Shown piece by piece: positions 28,919 to 38,176 of a stretch of 64,000 nt of DNA. Within the stretch, counting starts at the first letter, position 1. Each line of letters begins with the position of its first letter. A model generated the notes under the pieces. It was not told the origin of the DNA. It was given only the letters and a program-made list of their open reading frames with translations, and did no database searches. A program made the position numbers and the translations under genes. This stretch comes from Streptomyces ipomoeae 91-03 (GTDB lineage: Bacteria > Actinomycetota > Actinomycetes > Streptomycetales > Streptomycetaceae). The stretch lies in the NCBI RefSeq assembly GCF_000317595.1, contig NZ_AEJC01000397.1, positions 1 to 64,000 on the forward strand, given 5' to 3'.

Positions 28919-31560
28919 ACCGGCCCAGGGACAGCAGGACGCCCGACGCGGACATCGGCGAACCCCGGGGTGCGACCCCCTGGGCGGGTCCGTCGGGCCT
29001 GTCGTCGGACGAGGCCGCGCGGCGGCTGGAGTTCCATGGTCCCAACGAGATCCCGGCGGAGCCGCGGATCCCGGTGTGGCGTCGGGTACTGCAACAGCTG
29101 CGCGACCCGCTGATCCTCGTCCTGCTCGTGGCCGCCGCTCTGACGATCGCCACCGGCGATCTCTCCGACGCCGCCGTCATCCTGCTCGTGATCACGGTGA
29201 ACACCGTGGTCGGTGTCGTACAGGAAGTCCGGGCGGAACAGGCGGTGATGGCCCTGTCCGCGATGAGCGCTCCCGCCGCCAGGGTGGTGCGCGACGGCGA
29301 GGAACGCTCTATCCCGGCTGCCGAGGTGGTGCCGGGCGACCTGGTGCTGGTGGCCGAGGGGGACATTGTTCCCGCGGACGGAGACGTGCTGGCCGCGGCG
29401 TTGCTTCTGGCGGACGAGTCCTCGCTCACAGGTGAGTCCGTGCCGGTGGAGAAGGCCCCTGACCAGGACGCGTCGCGAGGTGCGGTGTCGGCGGGCACGA
29501 TCGTCGTCCGCGGCCACGGACGTGTCGTGGTCACGGCCACCGGCGCCGACAGCGCGCTCGGCCGGATCGCTGCCCTGATGGGTGCCGCACCCGGTCTCAC
29601 TCCGCTCCAGCACCGGCTGGCGAGGTTCGGCCGGACTCTGGCGGCGGCCATCGTGGCGCTGTGCGCGGTGGTCCTCGCTCTCGGGCTGGTCCGCGGACAG
29701 CCCGTCGAGCTGATGATCGTGGCGGCTATCAGCCTTGCCGTCGCCGCCGTCCCGGAGTCCCTTCCCGCCGTGGTGACCCTGGCTCTGGCTCTGGGAGCGC
29801 GGCGCATGGCGGACCGGCACGCCATCGTCCGCAGACTGCCCGCGGTGGAGACACTGGGTTCGGTGACCGTGATCGCCACCGACAAGACCGGCACCCTCAC
29901 CGAAGGCCGGATGGCGGCCGAGCAACTGTGGACACCGTACGGCGAGGCGGCGGTCGTGGGCACGGGCTACGAACCCGAGGGCCAAGTCGTCCGCGACGGC
30001 GAGCCGGTCATCGTGAGCACCGCGCCCGACCTGGCGGAGCTGCTGCGTGCCGCGATGCTGTGCAATGACGCGGCGCTGGAGCCCCCGCCGGACGGCTCCA
30101 CGGAATGGAGTGCGCTGGGCGATCCCACGGAGGCCGCTCTGTTGGTGGCCGGGGCCCGCCTCGGGCTGGACCGTGGGGCGCTGGATCGAGGGTTGCCGCG
30201 CCTGGAGGAGATCCCGTTCGACAGCGGTCGCAAGCGCATGACGACCATCCACCGCAGGCCGGAGGGCGGAGTGCGGGTCGCATGCAGAGGAGCGCCGGAA
30301 TCAGTGCTCCAGCCGCAGATCCTCACCGACCGGCCTGACGTAATCGCCCAGGCGGCCGCACAGGCCGAGGTGCTGGCACGCTGCGGATACCGGGTCCTCG
30401 CCATCGCCTCGGCCGACCACCAGGACACGGCGCAGCAGCCCCCGACGTGGGAATCGGGCCTGTCGCTTCTGGGCCTCGTCGGCATCCTGGACCCACCCCG
30501 CAGTACGTCCGAGTCGACGATCTCCGCCTGCAAACGCGCCGGCATCGTCCCCGTACTCATCACCGGAGACCACCCGCTGACCGCACGGGCCGTGGCCGGG
30601 CGCCTCGGGATCGCTGCCCGGGACGAGGAGGTCACCACGGGGGACCGGATCCGGGAAGGCACAGCGGGCGACCTGACGGACGTACGGGTCTACGCCCGCA
30701 CCACCCCCGAGCAGAAGCTGGACATCGTCCAGGCGTGGCGCGGGGCCGGGCACGTGGTGGCGATGACGGGGGACGGCGTCAACGACGGCCCGGCTCTGCG
30801 GCAGGCCGACATCGGTGTCGCCATGGGGCGGCGCGGTACCGAGGTCGCGCGCCAGGCGGCCGATCTGGTCCTCGCCGACGACAACCCGGCCATGATCGTG
30901 TCCGCCGTCGAGGAGGGACGCCGGGTGTACGCGAACGTACGCCGGTTCCTGCTCTACGGCCTTGCCGGGGGCACCGCGGAGATCCTGGTCATGCTCCTCG
31001 GCCCCTTCCTGGGAATGCCGCTGCCGCTGCTCCCCGCACAGATCCTGTGGATCAACCTGCTGACGCACGGCCTGCCCGGCGTTGCCCTCGGCGCGGAGCC
31101 CGTCGACCCGGACACGATGCGCCACCTTCCCCGTCCTCCCGAGGAGAGCGTGCTCGGGGCCGGCCTGTGGCCCCGCATCCTCTTCATGGGAGCCTTCGTC
31201 GCCACGGTGACCCTCGTGGTCGGTGTCTGGGCCCGGGAGACCGGACGCCCCTGGCAGTCCATGATCTTCCTGATCCTCGGCGCCACCCAGCTCGGCGTGG
31301 CGCTCGGCTCACGGGCCCGCCCGGGCAGCCTGGCCAACCCGTTCCTGCTCGTCGCCGTCGGCGCGGCACTGAACCTCCAGGTAGCGGGCGTCTATCTGCC
31401 GCCCCTGCAGGAGCTGCTGGGTACGGAGCCGCTTCCGCCCACCGACCTCGCGATCGCCTGCGCGGTGTCCGGTCTCGGCCATGTCGTCATGCGCCTTCAG
31501 GCCCGACTGAAACCGGAACGCCCACCGCGCGGGGGCCCTCCGGAGGTCCGAGAGCGTTGA
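28915..31560 (+). CDS. P-type cation-transporting ATPase (P2-like)
   Basis: An 881-residue pump: N-terminal SSDEAARRLEFHGPNEIP, actuator LTGESVPVEKAP at about 171, transmembrane PESLPAVVTLALAL, phosphorylation site DKTGTLT with Asp323, and the hinge MTGDGVNDGPALRQADIG. The C-terminal third contains the six-helix bundle (AEILVMLLGPFLGMPLPLLP, QILWINLLTHGLPGVALG), as in Ca2+/Mn2+ or Na+/K+ type pumps; a heavy-metal CPC motif is absent. The GTG overlaps the channel gene stop (GTGA). The ion is not determined. Confidence 0.88.
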   Translation: MNRPRDSRTPDADIGEPRGATPWAGPSGLSSDEAARRLEFHGPNEIPAEPRIPVWRRVLQQLRDPLILVLLVAAALTIATGDLSDAAVILLVITVNTVVGVVQEVRAEQAVMALSAMSAPAARVVRDGEERSIPAAEVVPGDLVLVAEGDIVPADGDVLAAALLLADESSLTGESVPVEKAPDQDASRGAVSAGTIVVRGHGRVVVTATGADSALGRIAALMGAAPGLTPLQHRLARFGRTLAAAIVALCAVVLALGLVRGQPVELMIVAAISLAVAAVPESLPAVVTLALALGARRMADRHAIVRRLPAVETLGSVTVIATDKTGTLTEGRMAAEQLWTPYGEAAVVGTGYEPEGQVVRDGEPVIVSTAPDLAELLRAAMLCNDAALEPPPDGSTEWSALGDPTEAALLVAGARLGLDRGALDRGLPRLEEIPFDSGRKRMTTIHRRPEGGVRVACRGAPESVLQPQILTDRPDVIAQAAAQAEVLARCGYRVLAIASADHQDTAQQPPTWESGLSLLGLVGILDPPRSTSESTISACKRAGIVPVLITGDHPLTARAVAGRLGIAARDEEVTTGDRIREGTAGDLTDVRVYARTTPEQKLDIVQAWRGAGHVVAMTGDGVNDGPALRQADIGVAMGRRGTEVARQAADLVLADDNPAMIVSAVEEGRRVYANVRRFLLYGLAGGTAEILVMLLGPFLGMPLPLLPAQILWINLLTHGLPGVALGAEPVDPDTMRHLPRPPEESVLGAGLWPRILFMGAFVATVTLVVGVWARETGRPWQSMIFLILGATQLGVALGSRARPGSLANPFLLVAVGAALNLQVAGVYLPPLQELLGTEPLPPTDLAIACAVSGLGHVVMRLQARLKPERPPRGGPPEVRER

Positions 31561-31611
31561 GCCCGTCATGCGCGACGGAAGCGCGAATTCCCACCCGCTG
31601 ACCGCCATGTG

Positions 31612-31627
31612 ACCCTCACGAGAGGGT
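31612..31627 (+). terminator. Terminator-like hairpin after the P-type ATPase
   Basis: ACCCTC-ACGA-GAGGGT, a perfect 6-bp stem with a 4-base loop, 52 bases after the ATPase stop. There is no following T-run, as is usual in Streptomyces terminators, so this rests on position and stem alone. Confidence 0.35.
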
Positions 31628-31668
31628 GAGGCCGGCCCGCGCTGGAGGAAGTCGCTGATCGGCTGACA

Positions 31669-31682
31669 GGGCCGAACGGACC
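31669..31682. promoter_or_regulatory. GGGCCG-AA-CGGACC motif, candidate operator of the Hsp20 gene
   Basis: GGGCCGAACGGACC matches the GGGCCG-NN-CGGCCC palindrome at 13 of 14 positions and lies about 80 bases upstream of the Hsp20 ATG (31762). A second partial match (GGGGACCGGTCGGCCC) begins at 31689. Together they suggest the Hsp20 gene shares a regulator with the V-ATPase/CBS and acs promoters. Confidence 0.35.
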
Positions 31683-31761
31683 GCGCACGGGGACCGGTCG
31701 GCCCACGCGTCTCGAACTCGGGCAGGTGACCCTGGAAGCGGGGAAGAAGGAGGTGCTGGAC

Positions 31762-32189
31762 ATGACCGGCACGACCGAGCGGCTCCCCGGCGCCCTGCAC
31801 TGCCCGACCTGTCCGAATGGGCGGAGGCGGGATTCCCCGTGCTGGAGGAAATTCCGGCGACGCACGGTGTCCACGTCGAAGAACGCCTGGCGGACGGGCG
31901 GTACGTGCTGCAGGCCGAGCTTCCGGGGATCGACGCCGAGGATATTGAGATCACCGTCGCGGAAGGTTGCCTGACCCTCCGGGCCGAGCGCAGCGAGGAG
32001 ACCACCCAGCAGGGCCGCGCGGAATTCCACTACGGCCACTTCACCCCGCTGCCGCCGGGGGCCGAGAGCGACGAGGCGACGGCTGAGTACAAGCATGGTG
32101 TCCTGACCATCACGATGCCGGTGCGGGAGGCGAAGACGGGCATGAGGACCATGCCGATGCGGGAACTTCTGAGCGTAGGTGCGCATTGA
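31762..32189 (+). pseudogene. Hsp20 small heat shock protein, frameshifted near its N-terminus
   Basis: ATG 31762 follows AAGGAGG at spacing 8 and begins MTGTTERLP, but that frame then leaves the family. One extra base in the C-run at about 31783-31788 (CTCCCCGG) joins it to RRPALPDLSEWAEAGFPVLE and the alpha-crystallin domain (ADGRYVLQAELPGIDAEDIE, GVLTITMPV), giving 142 residues. Without correction, only a GTG at 31839 is available, giving 116 residues that lack the PALPDLSEW segment typical of this actinobacterial Hsp20 group. The domain also appears to lack about three residues between HFTP and LPPG. Confidence 0.7.
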
Positions 32190-32200
32190 ACCGCATCCTG

Positions 32201-32233
32201 GTGCGCGGCCGATCCGTTCTTCTGGCCGCGCAC
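32201..32233. terminator. Strong hairpin between convergent hsp20 and fdh genes
   Basis: GTGCGCGGCC (32201-32210) and GGCCGCGCAC (32224-32233) form a perfect 10-bp stem with a 13-base loop, 12 bases after the Hsp20 stop and 128 bases from the formate dehydrogenase stop. Its position between convergent genes suits a bidirectional terminator. Confidence 0.6.
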
Positions 32234-32361
32234 ATATCTGTTATCTGTCCGTGGGCTGCCGACACCCAGCGCGTCACCCGTCCGCTCGGCCCCTGCGGCA
32301 GCGCCACTACATCCTCTGCCCGAGCGGGTGGGCCATTTCGTTCGCTCGTCTGCGCGGCCCC

Positions 32362-35082
32362 CTAACCCATACCAGTGACCCCTTGGACCGCCCCGTCCGA
32401 CGCGGTCATGATGCGCCCCACGCGCACGGCCGTGACCTTGTACTCAGGGCAGGACGTGACGGTGTCCGCCTGGTCGGAGGTGAGGCGGTTCACCCCGCTC
32501 GTGGGGAAGTGGAAGGAGCAGAAGACCTGGCCGGGGGCGGTCTGCTCACCGACCCGGGCGACGAGCCGGGCTTGGCCGTGCCGACTCTCCACGGTGAGCT
32601 GCGTGCCGTCCCGCACACCGTAGCGGGCGGCATCGTCGGGATGGAGGTCGAGGAAGTCGACCGGGTCGAGTGCGAGGTTGCCGCCGCGTCGGGTCATGCT
32701 GCCGGAGTTGTAGTGCGCCCAGCGCCGCCCGGTGACCAGGACCAGCGGGTAGTCGTCGTCGGGCTGTTCCCCGGGCGGGAGGTAGGGAGCTGCGATGAGG
32801 CGGGCCTTGCCGTCCGGGGTGGCGAACCGTTCCTTGTAGAGCTTGGCCTCTCCTGGGCGGTCGGGATCCGGGCAGGGCCACGGCACGGCGCCTTCCCGGT
32901 CCAGCCGGGCGTGGGAGAGGCCGGCGAAGACGGAGGCGATACGTCCGCATTCGGCCAGGGCGTCGGCCGGAGTGGGGCAGCCCAGGTCGCCGCCCATCAG
33001 GCCGGCGAGGGCGTGTACGGCATCGAAGTCGCTGCGTGTTTCGCCCGGCGGGGGTACGGCGGGGCGGACCCGCTGGAAACGGCGGTCGAAATTGACGAAG
33101 GTGCCGTCCTTCTCCAGCCAGGACGTGACCGGCAGAACGACGTCGGCGTGGCGGGCGGTCTCGGAGAGGAACAGTTCGTTGCAGACGACGAGCGGGCAGG
33201 CGTCCAGGGCTGCGGCTACCTGGTTGCTGTCGGGGTCGGTGGCGCAGACGTCCTCGCCGATGATCCACAGCGCCCGCAGATCCCCCGCCCGTGCGGCGGC
33301 GAACATGTCCGGGATCCTCAGTCCGGGGCGCTCCGGAACCTGTACTCCCCACACCGCTTCGGCCCGGGCTCGGGCGGTAGGGTCGGTCACCTTCCCGTAG
33401 CCGGGCAGGAGATCGGGCAGCGCTCCCATGTCGGAGGCGCCCTGGACGTTGTTCTGGCCGCGCAGGGGGTTGACGCCGTGCCCGCGGTCGGTGCCGACGG
33501 CGCCGCGCAGGATCGCGAGGTTGGCCAGGGACCGTACCCCGTCGGTGCCGTGCAGGTGCTCAGTGACGCCCAGGCCGTAGACGATCGCGGGCTGCCGGGC
33601 GCGGCCGTACAGCCGGGCCGCGGCGACCAGGTCAGCGGCGGGCACCCCGGTGATGTCCGCGATACGGTCGGGCGGGTAGTCCAACAGCAGCTCGGCGAGT
33701 TCCGGCAGGCCGGTGACCCGTTCGCGCAGAAACTCCTCGTCCACGAGCCCCTCGGTGAGCAGGACGTGGGCGAGGCCGTGGAAGAGCGCCACGTTGGTGC
33801 CGGGCCGGGGCCGCAGGTGTACGTCGGCATGCAGCGCGAGGCCGACGGCGCGGGGGTCGGCGACGACCAGCTTGGCTCCGCGCAGCACGCGGCGGAGCAG
33901 GCGGGCTCCGACCACCGGGTGGGCTTCGACGGGGTTGGCGCCGACCACGAGCAGGCAGTCGGACCGCTCCACGTCATCGAAGCTGTCGGTGCCGCCGGAG
34001 AGCCCGAAGGAGGCGGTCAGGCCGGCGGCGGACGGGGAGTGGCACAGGCGGGAGCAGTTGTCGACATTGTTCGTGCCGATGACGACCCGCATGAACTTCT
34101 GGACGAGGTAGTTCTCCTCGTTGGTGGCGCGGGCCGAGGAGATCGCCGCCACCGCGTCCGCGCCACCGGCGTCGATGGCCTTGCGCAGGCCCTGGGCGAC
34201 ATGGCCGAGCGCCTCCTCCCAGCTCACCGGCTCCAGGCGGCCGTCGCGCCGCAACAGAGGCCGGGTGAGCCGTTCGGGAGAGGCGAGGTAGCCGTGGGCG
34301 AAGCGGCCCTTGACGCAGGTGTGCCCCTGGTTGACGGGGCCGTCCCGGGCGGGCAGCACGGCCGTGACCTCGCCGTCGGAGGTGACGACGTCCAAGGCGC
34401 AGCCGACGCCGCAGTACCCGCACGTCGTACGTGTGGCGGTCGGCCGGTGGGCGGAGGTGAGCCCGTGCCCCGGGCCGGGCTGGGTGATCGCACCGGTGGG
34501 GCAGGTGTCGACGCAGCCGCCGCAGGCCACGCAGTCCGACTCGGCCCAGGTCCCACCGGTGCCGGGAGCGACCACGGTGTCGGCGCCCCGGCCGGTCAGG
34601 GTCAGGGCGAAGGTGCCCTGCACCTCGGCGCACATGCGGACGCACCGCCCGCAGGCGATGCACAGGTCCCGGTCCAGGTGGACGTACGGGTGGGAGTCGT
34701 CCCCGCCCCGGCCTCCGATGCCCTGTGCCGCGTCCGGGCCGATGCCCAACGACCGGCAGACATCGGCCAGTTCGCTGGGATTGTCCTCGGTGAGGGCACG
34801 GGGAGGCAGGGCGGAGGCGATGAGCTCCACCGCATCCCGGCGCAGCTGCCGGAGGTCTTCCGCGGCGGTTTCGACGTGGACACCGGACGAGGCCGGGGTC
34901 ACGCAGGCCGCCACGATCTGTCCGTCGGCCCGTACGAGACACGTACGGCAAGAGCCGGCCGGGCTGAGCCGGTCGTCGGAGCAGAGCGCGGGCAGCTCGG
35001 CGCCGGCCGCCCGCACCGCCGAGAGCAGTGAGGCTCCCTCGGCAACGGCGACCCTGACGCCGTCCACGTCGATTCCCGTCAT
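32362..35082 (-). CDS. fdhA-like: NAD-linked formate dehydrogenase catalytic (alpha) subunit
   Basis: A 906-residue molybdopterin enzyme. Residues 1-90 form a [2Fe-2S] domain (LCSDDRLSPAGSCRTCLVRA). A His-Cys cluster and two [4Fe-4S] sites follow (CIACGRCVRMC, CVACGGCVDTCPTGAI). The molybdopterin domain opens with TTCGYCGVGCALDV, and NVDNCSRLCHSPSAAG gives a Cys, not selenocysteine, as the metal ligand. The C-terminal domain binds the pterin (SFHFPTSGVNRLTSDQADT). It oxidises formate to CO2. The ATG (35082) overlaps the stop of the NuoEF-like gene. Last gene of the nitrate reductase/formate dehydrogenase operon. Confidence 0.9.
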   Translation of the reverse strand: MTGIDVDGVRVAVAEGASLLSAVRAAGAELPALCSDDRLSPAGSCRTCLVRADGQIVAACVTPASSGVHVETAAEDLRQLRRDAVELIASALPPRALTEDNPSELADVCRSLGIGPDAAQGIGGRGGDDSHPYVHLDRDLCIACGRCVRMCAEVQGTFALTLTGRGADTVVAPGTGGTWAESDCVACGGCVDTCPTGAITQPGPGHGLTSAHRPTATRTTCGYCGVGCALDVVTSDGEVTAVLPARDGPVNQGHTCVKGRFAHGYLASPERLTRPLLRRDGRLEPVSWEEALGHVAQGLRKAIDAGGADAVAAISSARATNEENYLVQKFMRVVIGTNNVDNCSRLCHSPSAAGLTASFGLSGGTDSFDDVERSDCLLVVGANPVEAHPVVGARLLRRVLRGAKLVVADPRAVGLALHADVHLRPRPGTNVALFHGLAHVLLTEGLVDEEFLRERVTGLPELAELLLDYPPDRIADITGVPAADLVAAARLYGRARQPAIVYGLGVTEHLHGTDGVRSLANLAILRGAVGTDRGHGVNPLRGQNNVQGASDMGALPDLLPGYGKVTDPTARARAEAVWGVQVPERPGLRIPDMFAAARAGDLRALWIIGEDVCATDPDSNQVAAALDACPLVVCNELFLSETARHADVVLPVTSWLEKDGTFVNFDRRFQRVRPAVPPPGETRSDFDAVHALAGLMGGDLGCPTPADALAECGRIASVFAGLSHARLDREGAVPWPCPDPDRPGEAKLYKERFATPDGKARLIAAPYLPPGEQPDDDYPLVLVTGRRWAHYNSGSMTRRGGNLALDPVDFLDLHPDDAARYGVRDGTQLTVESRHGQARLVARVGEQTAPGQVFCSFHFPTSGVNRLTSDQADTVTSCPEYKVTAVRVGRIMTASDGAVQGVTGMG

Positions 35083-36809
35083 GGTTCCCATCCCGTGAGT
35101 CGGGCCCCGTAGGCCAGGGCGAGGCTGTGCACCGCGGGCGGAATGCGCCGTCCGAAGGCGCACAGGCTCGCCTCGGCCAGGACACTGGCGAGCCGTCCCC
35201 ATTCCGTTCCGGGCGGGGTGCCGGCGGAGGCCAGCTCCAAGCCGCGGCGCGAGCCGACGCGGCAGGGGGAGCAGGCGCCGCAGCTCTCTGCCGCCGCGAA
35301 CTGCCAGATGTGCCGCAGTACTTCCTCCGGCGGCACGTGCTGGTCGAAGGCGACCAGCCCGGCGTGGCCGAGGGCGGCGCCCCGGGCCGCGAGGTCGGAG
35401 GTCGTCAGCGGTACGTCCAGCGCGTCGGGGCCGAGGAATCCGCCCAGCGGCCCGCCGACCTGCACAGCGGTCAGTTCGCTGCCGTCCTTCAGACCGCCGC
35501 CCAGCTCGGTGACGATCCGCAGCAGCGGGGTGCCCAGCTCGACCTCGTACGCCCCGGGCCGGGCGAAGCGCTCCGACAGGCACACCAGCTTCGTCCCGGT
35601 CTCGCCCGGATCACCGCGCCGGCCGTACGCGTCTCCACCGTGGGCGATGATCCACGGGACGGAGGCGAGGGTCTCTACGTTGTTCACCACCGTCGGCTCA
35701 TCCCAGAGGCCACGCTTGGTCGGGTAGGGCGGGCGCGGCCGGGCACAGCCACGGTCCCCTTCGAGGCTCGCGATCAGGGCGGTCTCCTCACCCGCGACGT
35801 AGGATCCGGCGCCCTGCACCACTTCCACGTCCAGGCTCGTGTCCGTTCCGTGTACGGACGGACCGAAGTGCCCATCGTCGTACGCCTGCCTGACCGCTTC
35901 GCGTATCCGCGCCAGCGCACGCGGATACTCCGAGCGCACAAGGATCACGCCTCGGCGTGCCCCGCATGCGAAGCATGCGAGGGCCAGGCCCTCCAGTACG
36001 CGCTCCGGCTCCGCCTCCATGAGCAGCCGGTCGGCGTACGAACCGGGATCCCCCTCGTCGCCGTTGGCCACCACCACGGTGCCGGGCGCCCGGCCGGCCG
36101 ATTCCCACTTGGCGGCCACCCGGAACCCCGCGCCGCCGCGCCCCCGCAGCCCGGATGCGGCCACCTGCCGTTGGACCTCGTCGGAAGCGCTCGTGGTCAC
36201 CGTCCGTGGCCACACCTGCCACGGGGGCTCACCGGCCACCACGCTTCCCAGCAGCACGGGGTCGCCGGTGTCGTCGGCCGCCGGGATCTCGGGCGCCCGA
36301 GGGGCCTTACGTCCCGCGAGCTGGCCAGCCAGCGTCGGGCCGGTGCAAGGCGTGTCACCGTCGAGGGCGGCGGGACCCGCGTAGCAGTACCCCAGACAGC
36401 GGACGGTCTGCAGCGAGGTCGCCGCGTCAGGCGAAACCATGCCCGCGGTGACGCCCAACTCGTGCTCCACCTCGGTGAGGTGCCGTCCGGCCTGAGCGGC
36501 GAAGCACGCCGTCGCCGCGCAGGCGCGGACGTGACGGCGGCCGTGCGGGGCGGCGAGGTCCGCGTAGTAGCCCGCAGGCCCGAGCGCGGCGGCAGCGGGC
36601 AGGCCGAGACCGGCAGCGACAGCCGGAGCCCACGTCCCAGGACTGTCCGCCGTACCCGCCCTGACGTCGGCCAGCGACTGGATCAGCCTGTCTCCCGGCC
36701 GACCGCGCCGGTCGTCCAGGGCCCGAAACGCGTCGAAACGGTCTGCGGAACCCACCGGAGTCATGACCTCATCGTGGAGCCAGTCACCAAGGCTCGCAAT
36801 CCGGGGCAT
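35079..36809 (-). CDS. NuoEF-like NADH-binding subunit (formate dehydrogenase beta/gamma fusion)
   Basis: A 576-residue fusion. Residues about 80-150 resemble NuoE with a thioredoxin-like [2Fe-2S] cluster (RACAATACFAAQAG, TVRCLGYCYAGPA). Residues about 190-560 are NuoF-like: SGLRGRGGAGFRVAAKWESA for FMN/NAD binding, GAGSYVAGEETALIASLEG, and the [4Fe-4S] motif ESCGACSPCRVGSRRG. It passes electrons from formate to NAD+ (or from NADH). The ATG at 36809 (MPRIASLGDWLHDEV) is preferred over 36764 because the extra segment looks structured. It starts 6 bases after the narI stop. Confidence 0.85.
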   Translation of the reverse strand: MPRIASLGDWLHDEVMTPVGSADRFDAFRALDDRRGRPGDRLIQSLADVRAGTADSPGTWAPAVAAGLGLPAAAALGPAGYYADLAAPHGRRHVRACAATACFAAQAGRHLTEVEHELGVTAGMVSPDAATSLQTVRCLGYCYAGPAALDGDTPCTGPTLAGQLAGRKAPRAPEIPAADDTGDPVLLGSVVAGEPPWQVWPRTVTTSASDEVQRQVAASGLRGRGGAGFRVAAKWESAGRAPGTVVVANGDEGDPGSYADRLLMEAEPERVLEGLALACFACGARRGVILVRSEYPRALARIREAVRQAYDDGHFGPSVHGTDTSLDVEVVQGAGSYVAGEETALIASLEGDRGCARPRPPYPTKRGLWDEPTVVNNVETLASVPWIIAHGGDAYGRRGDPGETGTKLVCLSERFARPGAYEVELGTPLLRIVTELGGGLKDGSELTAVQVGGPLGGFLGPDALDVPLTTSDLAARGAALGHAGLVAFDQHVPPEEVLRHIWQFAAAESCGACSPCRVGSRRGLELASAGTPPGTEWGRLASVLAEASLCAFGRRIPPAVHSLALAYGARLTGWEP

Positions 36810-36815
36810 CAATGC

Positions 36816-37547
36816 TCATCTTGGTCCTTCCCAACCCCGGCGGGGCCCCCGCGACGGGACACCGGCCGAGCGGGACCGGTAGACGATGTACGGCCGGAAC
36901 AGGTAGCCGACGGGCGCGGTGAAGGCGTGGACGAGCCGGGTGAAGGGCCAGATGGCGAAGAGCAGCATGCCGATGAGGGTGTGCAGTTGGAAGGACAACG
37001 GCGCGGCGGTCATGGAATCGAGGTCGGGGCGCAGCGTGAAGACGGAGCGGAACCAGGGGGAGACCGTCGCGCGGTAGTTGTGCTCCTCACCGACGACACC
37101 CGCCCCCAGCAGGGTGGTGATCAGTCCGACGACGATGGCAGCGACGAGGACGACGTACATCGTCTTGTCGTTGCGTGTGGTCGCCATGAACACCGGTCCG
37201 GTGGTGCGTCGGCGGTAGATGAGGATCGCGACGCCGGCGAGCGTGGCTACGCCGGCGACGCCGCCGAGGACCAGCGCCTGGACGTGGTATGCCGTCTCGG
37301 ACAGGCCGACGGCCGATGTCCAGCTCTCTGGAATCAACAGTCCGATCACGTGGCCGATGACCACGACGAGGATGCCGAAGTGGAACAGCGGGCTGCCGAT
37401 GCGCAGCAGCCGGGACTCATACAGCTCGGAGGAGCGGGTGGTCCAGCCGAACTGGTCGTACCGGTACCGCCACACGGTGCCGCCGATGAGGATCGCAAGG
37501 GTGACGTACGGCAGGACGCCCCACAGGAGGATGTCGAGAGCGCTCAT
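36816..37547 (-). CDS. narI: Respiratory nitrate reductase gamma subunit (cytochrome b)
   Basis: A 243-residue integral membrane protein with about five spans. It carries the two heme b groups that take electrons from menaquinol. Visible landmarks: WGVLPYVTLAILIGGTVWRY, IGSPLFHFGILVVVIGHVIG (heme His pair), TAYHVQALVLGGVAG and FQLHTLIGMLLFAIWPFTRL (further heme His). Its ATG overlaps the narJ stop. It anchors NarGH on the inner face of the membrane. Confidence 0.93.
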   Translation of the reverse strand: MSALDILLWGVLPYVTLAILIGGTVWRYRYDQFGWTTRSSELYESRLLRIGSPLFHFGILVVVIGHVIGLLIPESWTSAVGLSETAYHVQALVLGGVAGVATLAGVAILIYRRRTTGPVFMATTRNDKTMYVVLVAAIVVGLITTLLGAGVVGEEHNYRATVSPWFRSVFTLRPDLDSMTAAPLSFQLHTLIGMLLFAIWPFTRLVHAFTAPVGYLFRPYIVYRSRSAGVPSRGPRRGWEGPR

Positions 37548-38176
37548 CGCCGGGCACCTTCCGACGGTGCCGGACCTACGAAGGGCTCCAGGCCGACGGT
37601 CTCCTGTGGTGGTCCGGTGCGGGCCAGGCGCTGGGCGGCGGCGCGGTCCTGCGGGGACGGGCCGGGCAGAGTTGCGCACACGGCTTCGAGGACGGCGGCG
37701 TAGGGCGAGCCCGCGTCGCGCAGGGCCAGCCGGAGCAGTTCCATCCCGGCGCGGTGCTCCTGGAGGAGCGCGAGGCCGTCGGTCAGGTCGCCGGTCGCCG
37801 TGTACTCGAGCGCGACCGGGAGGTAGTCGGGCAGCTCGGTGCTGCTCAGTTCGAGGCCGTGGCGGCGGTAGCGGTCCTTGAGCGTGGCCAGGGCCTGGCC
37901 ACGGCGGCGGGTTTCGCCGTCGGTCCACCAGGTCAAGTAGAGGCAGCAGCGGCGGCGCCGGTCGAAGGTGGCGACGTAGGTCTCGGCGAGGTCGCGGGGC
38001 GAAGTGGCTGCGATGTGCCCGAGGAAGCGGGTCAGGGCCGAGTGCGCCGTGCCGCGAGGCAGTGCGGCCACGGCTTCGGTCACCAGGGGGATGCGGTCCC
38101 GAACCGTTTCGTCGGGGTACTGCAGCAGGATCGCGGCTGCCTGGCAGACCACGGCGGCATGGCGCTCGGCGATCAC
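37544..38176 (-). CDS. narJ: Nitrate reductase assembly chaperone
   Basis: A 210-residue helical chaperone that binds apo-NarG while the molybdenum cofactor is inserted. It shows the family core YVATFDRRRRCCLYLTWWTDG and RGQALATLKDRYRRHGLELS, then ELPDYLPVALEYTATGD. The GTG (38176) overlaps the narH stop (GTGA) and the narJ stop overlaps the narI start. Confidence 0.92.
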   Translation of the reverse strand: MIAERHAAVVCQAAAILLQYPDETVRDRIPLVTEAVAALPRGTAHSALTRFLGHIAATSPRDLAETYVATFDRRRRCCLYLTWWTDGETRRRGQALATLKDRYRRHGLELSSTELPDYLPVALEYTATGDLTDGLALLQEHRAGMELLRLALRDAGSPYAAVLEAVCATLPGPSPQDRAAAQRLARTGPPQETVGLEPFVGPAPSEGARR

